A stretch of DNA of 6,098 bases. It comes from JAHJBR01 sp040757035 (GTDB lineage: Archaea; Micrarchaeota; Micrarchaeia; Anstonellales; Bilamarchaeaceae). Made by a program: the position numbers and the translations under genes. The notes beneath the pieces are model-generated. The model searched no databases and had not been told where the DNA came from. It saw only the letters and a list, made by a program, of their open reading frames with translations. How positions within the stretch are numbered: position 1 is the first letter of the stretch; the number at the start of each line of letters is the position of its first letter. Positions 5,753-6,098 of the stretch are shown here, one piece after another. The stretch lies in contig JBFLYM010000042.1 in the NCBI GenBank assembly GCA_040757035.1, forward strand, positions 1 to 6,098. Reading direction: 5' to 3'.

Positions 5753-6073
5753 GCTTTTTTGTAAGCGCTCAAGAATTTCCGCTTTCGTGAGTATTCGCTT
5801 CTATCTCATGTGGTGACCAAATCCTTGATGAGCAATAACCCACGCTAAACCTACCGATTGTTCACTACAAGCCCGGTAATCTACAATCCAAAATCATCAT
5901 ATTTATCCAATTTCTCTTATCTTTATTATTTTCATATTGCGTAAAGGGATATTACTCTATTGGAGCGTTATACTTGACCTTCCAATTCTATCCTAAATTC
6001 TAAACTCTAATTTTTTGATTTCTATTCGATAAAACAATATAATTATCGTCAAAGTAATCTGTATCCTAACTTT

Positions 6074-6090
6074 TCATAATTAAATTATGA
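6074..6090. repeat. 17-base perfect palindrome at right edge
   Basis: TCATAATT (6074-6081), a single A, then AATTATGA (6083-6090) form 8-bp arms around one base. The right arm contains an ATG (6087-6089) reading MRKI on the plus strand to the window end, too short to call a gene. If a divergent gene starts here, the palindrome would sit at its start codon as a possible operator. Confidence 0.4.
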
Positions 6091-6098
6091 GAAAGATT

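Larger units (their letters stand above)
5717..6098. other. Gene-free stretch; GC-richer segment with hairpins (5761-5880)
   Basis: I find no frame with start, length and family-like sequence here on either strand. By hand count, bases 5761-5880 are about 45% GC, whereas 5891-6098 are about 25%. The GC-richer part holds several inverted repeats. TACCG (5852-5856) pairs with CGGTA (5874-5878), with TTGT/ACAA nested inside. CTCAT (5805-5809) pairs with ATGAG (5828-5832). GCG-CTCA (5765-5771) pairs with TGAG (5788-5791) and CGC (5796-5798) around a four-base bulge. TGGTGACCA (5811-5819) is a 9-base palindrome. A GC-rich island in an AT-rich archaeal genome can mark a structured RNA, but it matches no RNA family I know. 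A gene remnant is equally possible. Confidence 0.4.

Noticed and set aside
5826..5832. TTGATGA as a C box of a C/D guide RNA
   Set aside because: The first base departs from the RUGAUGA consensus and no CTGA D box follows at a suitable distance.
5717..5880. Purine or ZTP riboswitch upstream of purC
   Set aside because: None of the conserved core sequences of these classes is present, and the likely purC promoter lies downstream of the segment.
5893..6077. Minus-strand reading from ATG 6077 with protein-like pieces (DTDYFDDNYIVLSNRNQKIR) broken by stops, possibly a pseudogene
   Set aside because: Stops appear at codons 4, 26, 30 and about 43. This density is near that expected for random AT-rich DNA, and I recognise no family.

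Overview
The window looks like a chromosomal piece of an AT-rich archaeon. The best marker is a full-length DRG-family GTPase (1327-2427). This family, with its TGS tail, is typical of archaea and eukaryotes and is not a normal bacterial gene. Other archaeal signs are TATA-like boxes about 26-27 bases upstream of start codons (leaderless style) and GTGA/GGTGAT ribosome-binding sites. There is also a secreted protein with many N-glycosylation sequons and cysteine-rich repeats of a kind I associate, from memory, with small-genome (DPANN-type) archaea. That lineage guess is an inference from gene content only.

All supported genes lie on the minus strand, so transcription reads right to left. Right part (4832-5716): purC, SAICAR synthase of de novo purine synthesis. 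Six bases after its stop begins a predicted membrane-anchored or lipoprotein-like surface protein (3354-4826). It has three exact 48-residue six-cysteine repeats followed by a transglutaminase-like domain. Middle: an NAD-dependent epimerase/dehydratase of the extended SDR type (2397-3335), whose 3' end overlaps the DRG GTPase start by 31 bases. Left part: three small uncharacterised genes (1031-1285, 680-970, 321-662), then the N-terminal 75 residues of another uncharacterised protein running off the left edge (1-227).

The genes form neighbour pairs rather than one pathway: purC with the surface protein (6-base start spacing), SDR with DRG (overlap), and the two small genes at 680-970 and 321-662 (17-base gap). 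TATA-like boxes upstream of the SDR gene, the 84-residue gene and purC suggest several separate transcripts.

The last 382 bases (5717-6098) hold no supportable gene. About 120 of them (5761-5880) are near 45% GC, counted by hand, against about 25% for the stretch to their right. They carry several short inverted repeats, so an unrecognised structured RNA or gene remnant is possible. The most distinctive item in the window is the cysteine-repeat/transglutaminase-like surface protein. I see no CRISPR array, rRNA, tRNA or recognisable insertion sequence.
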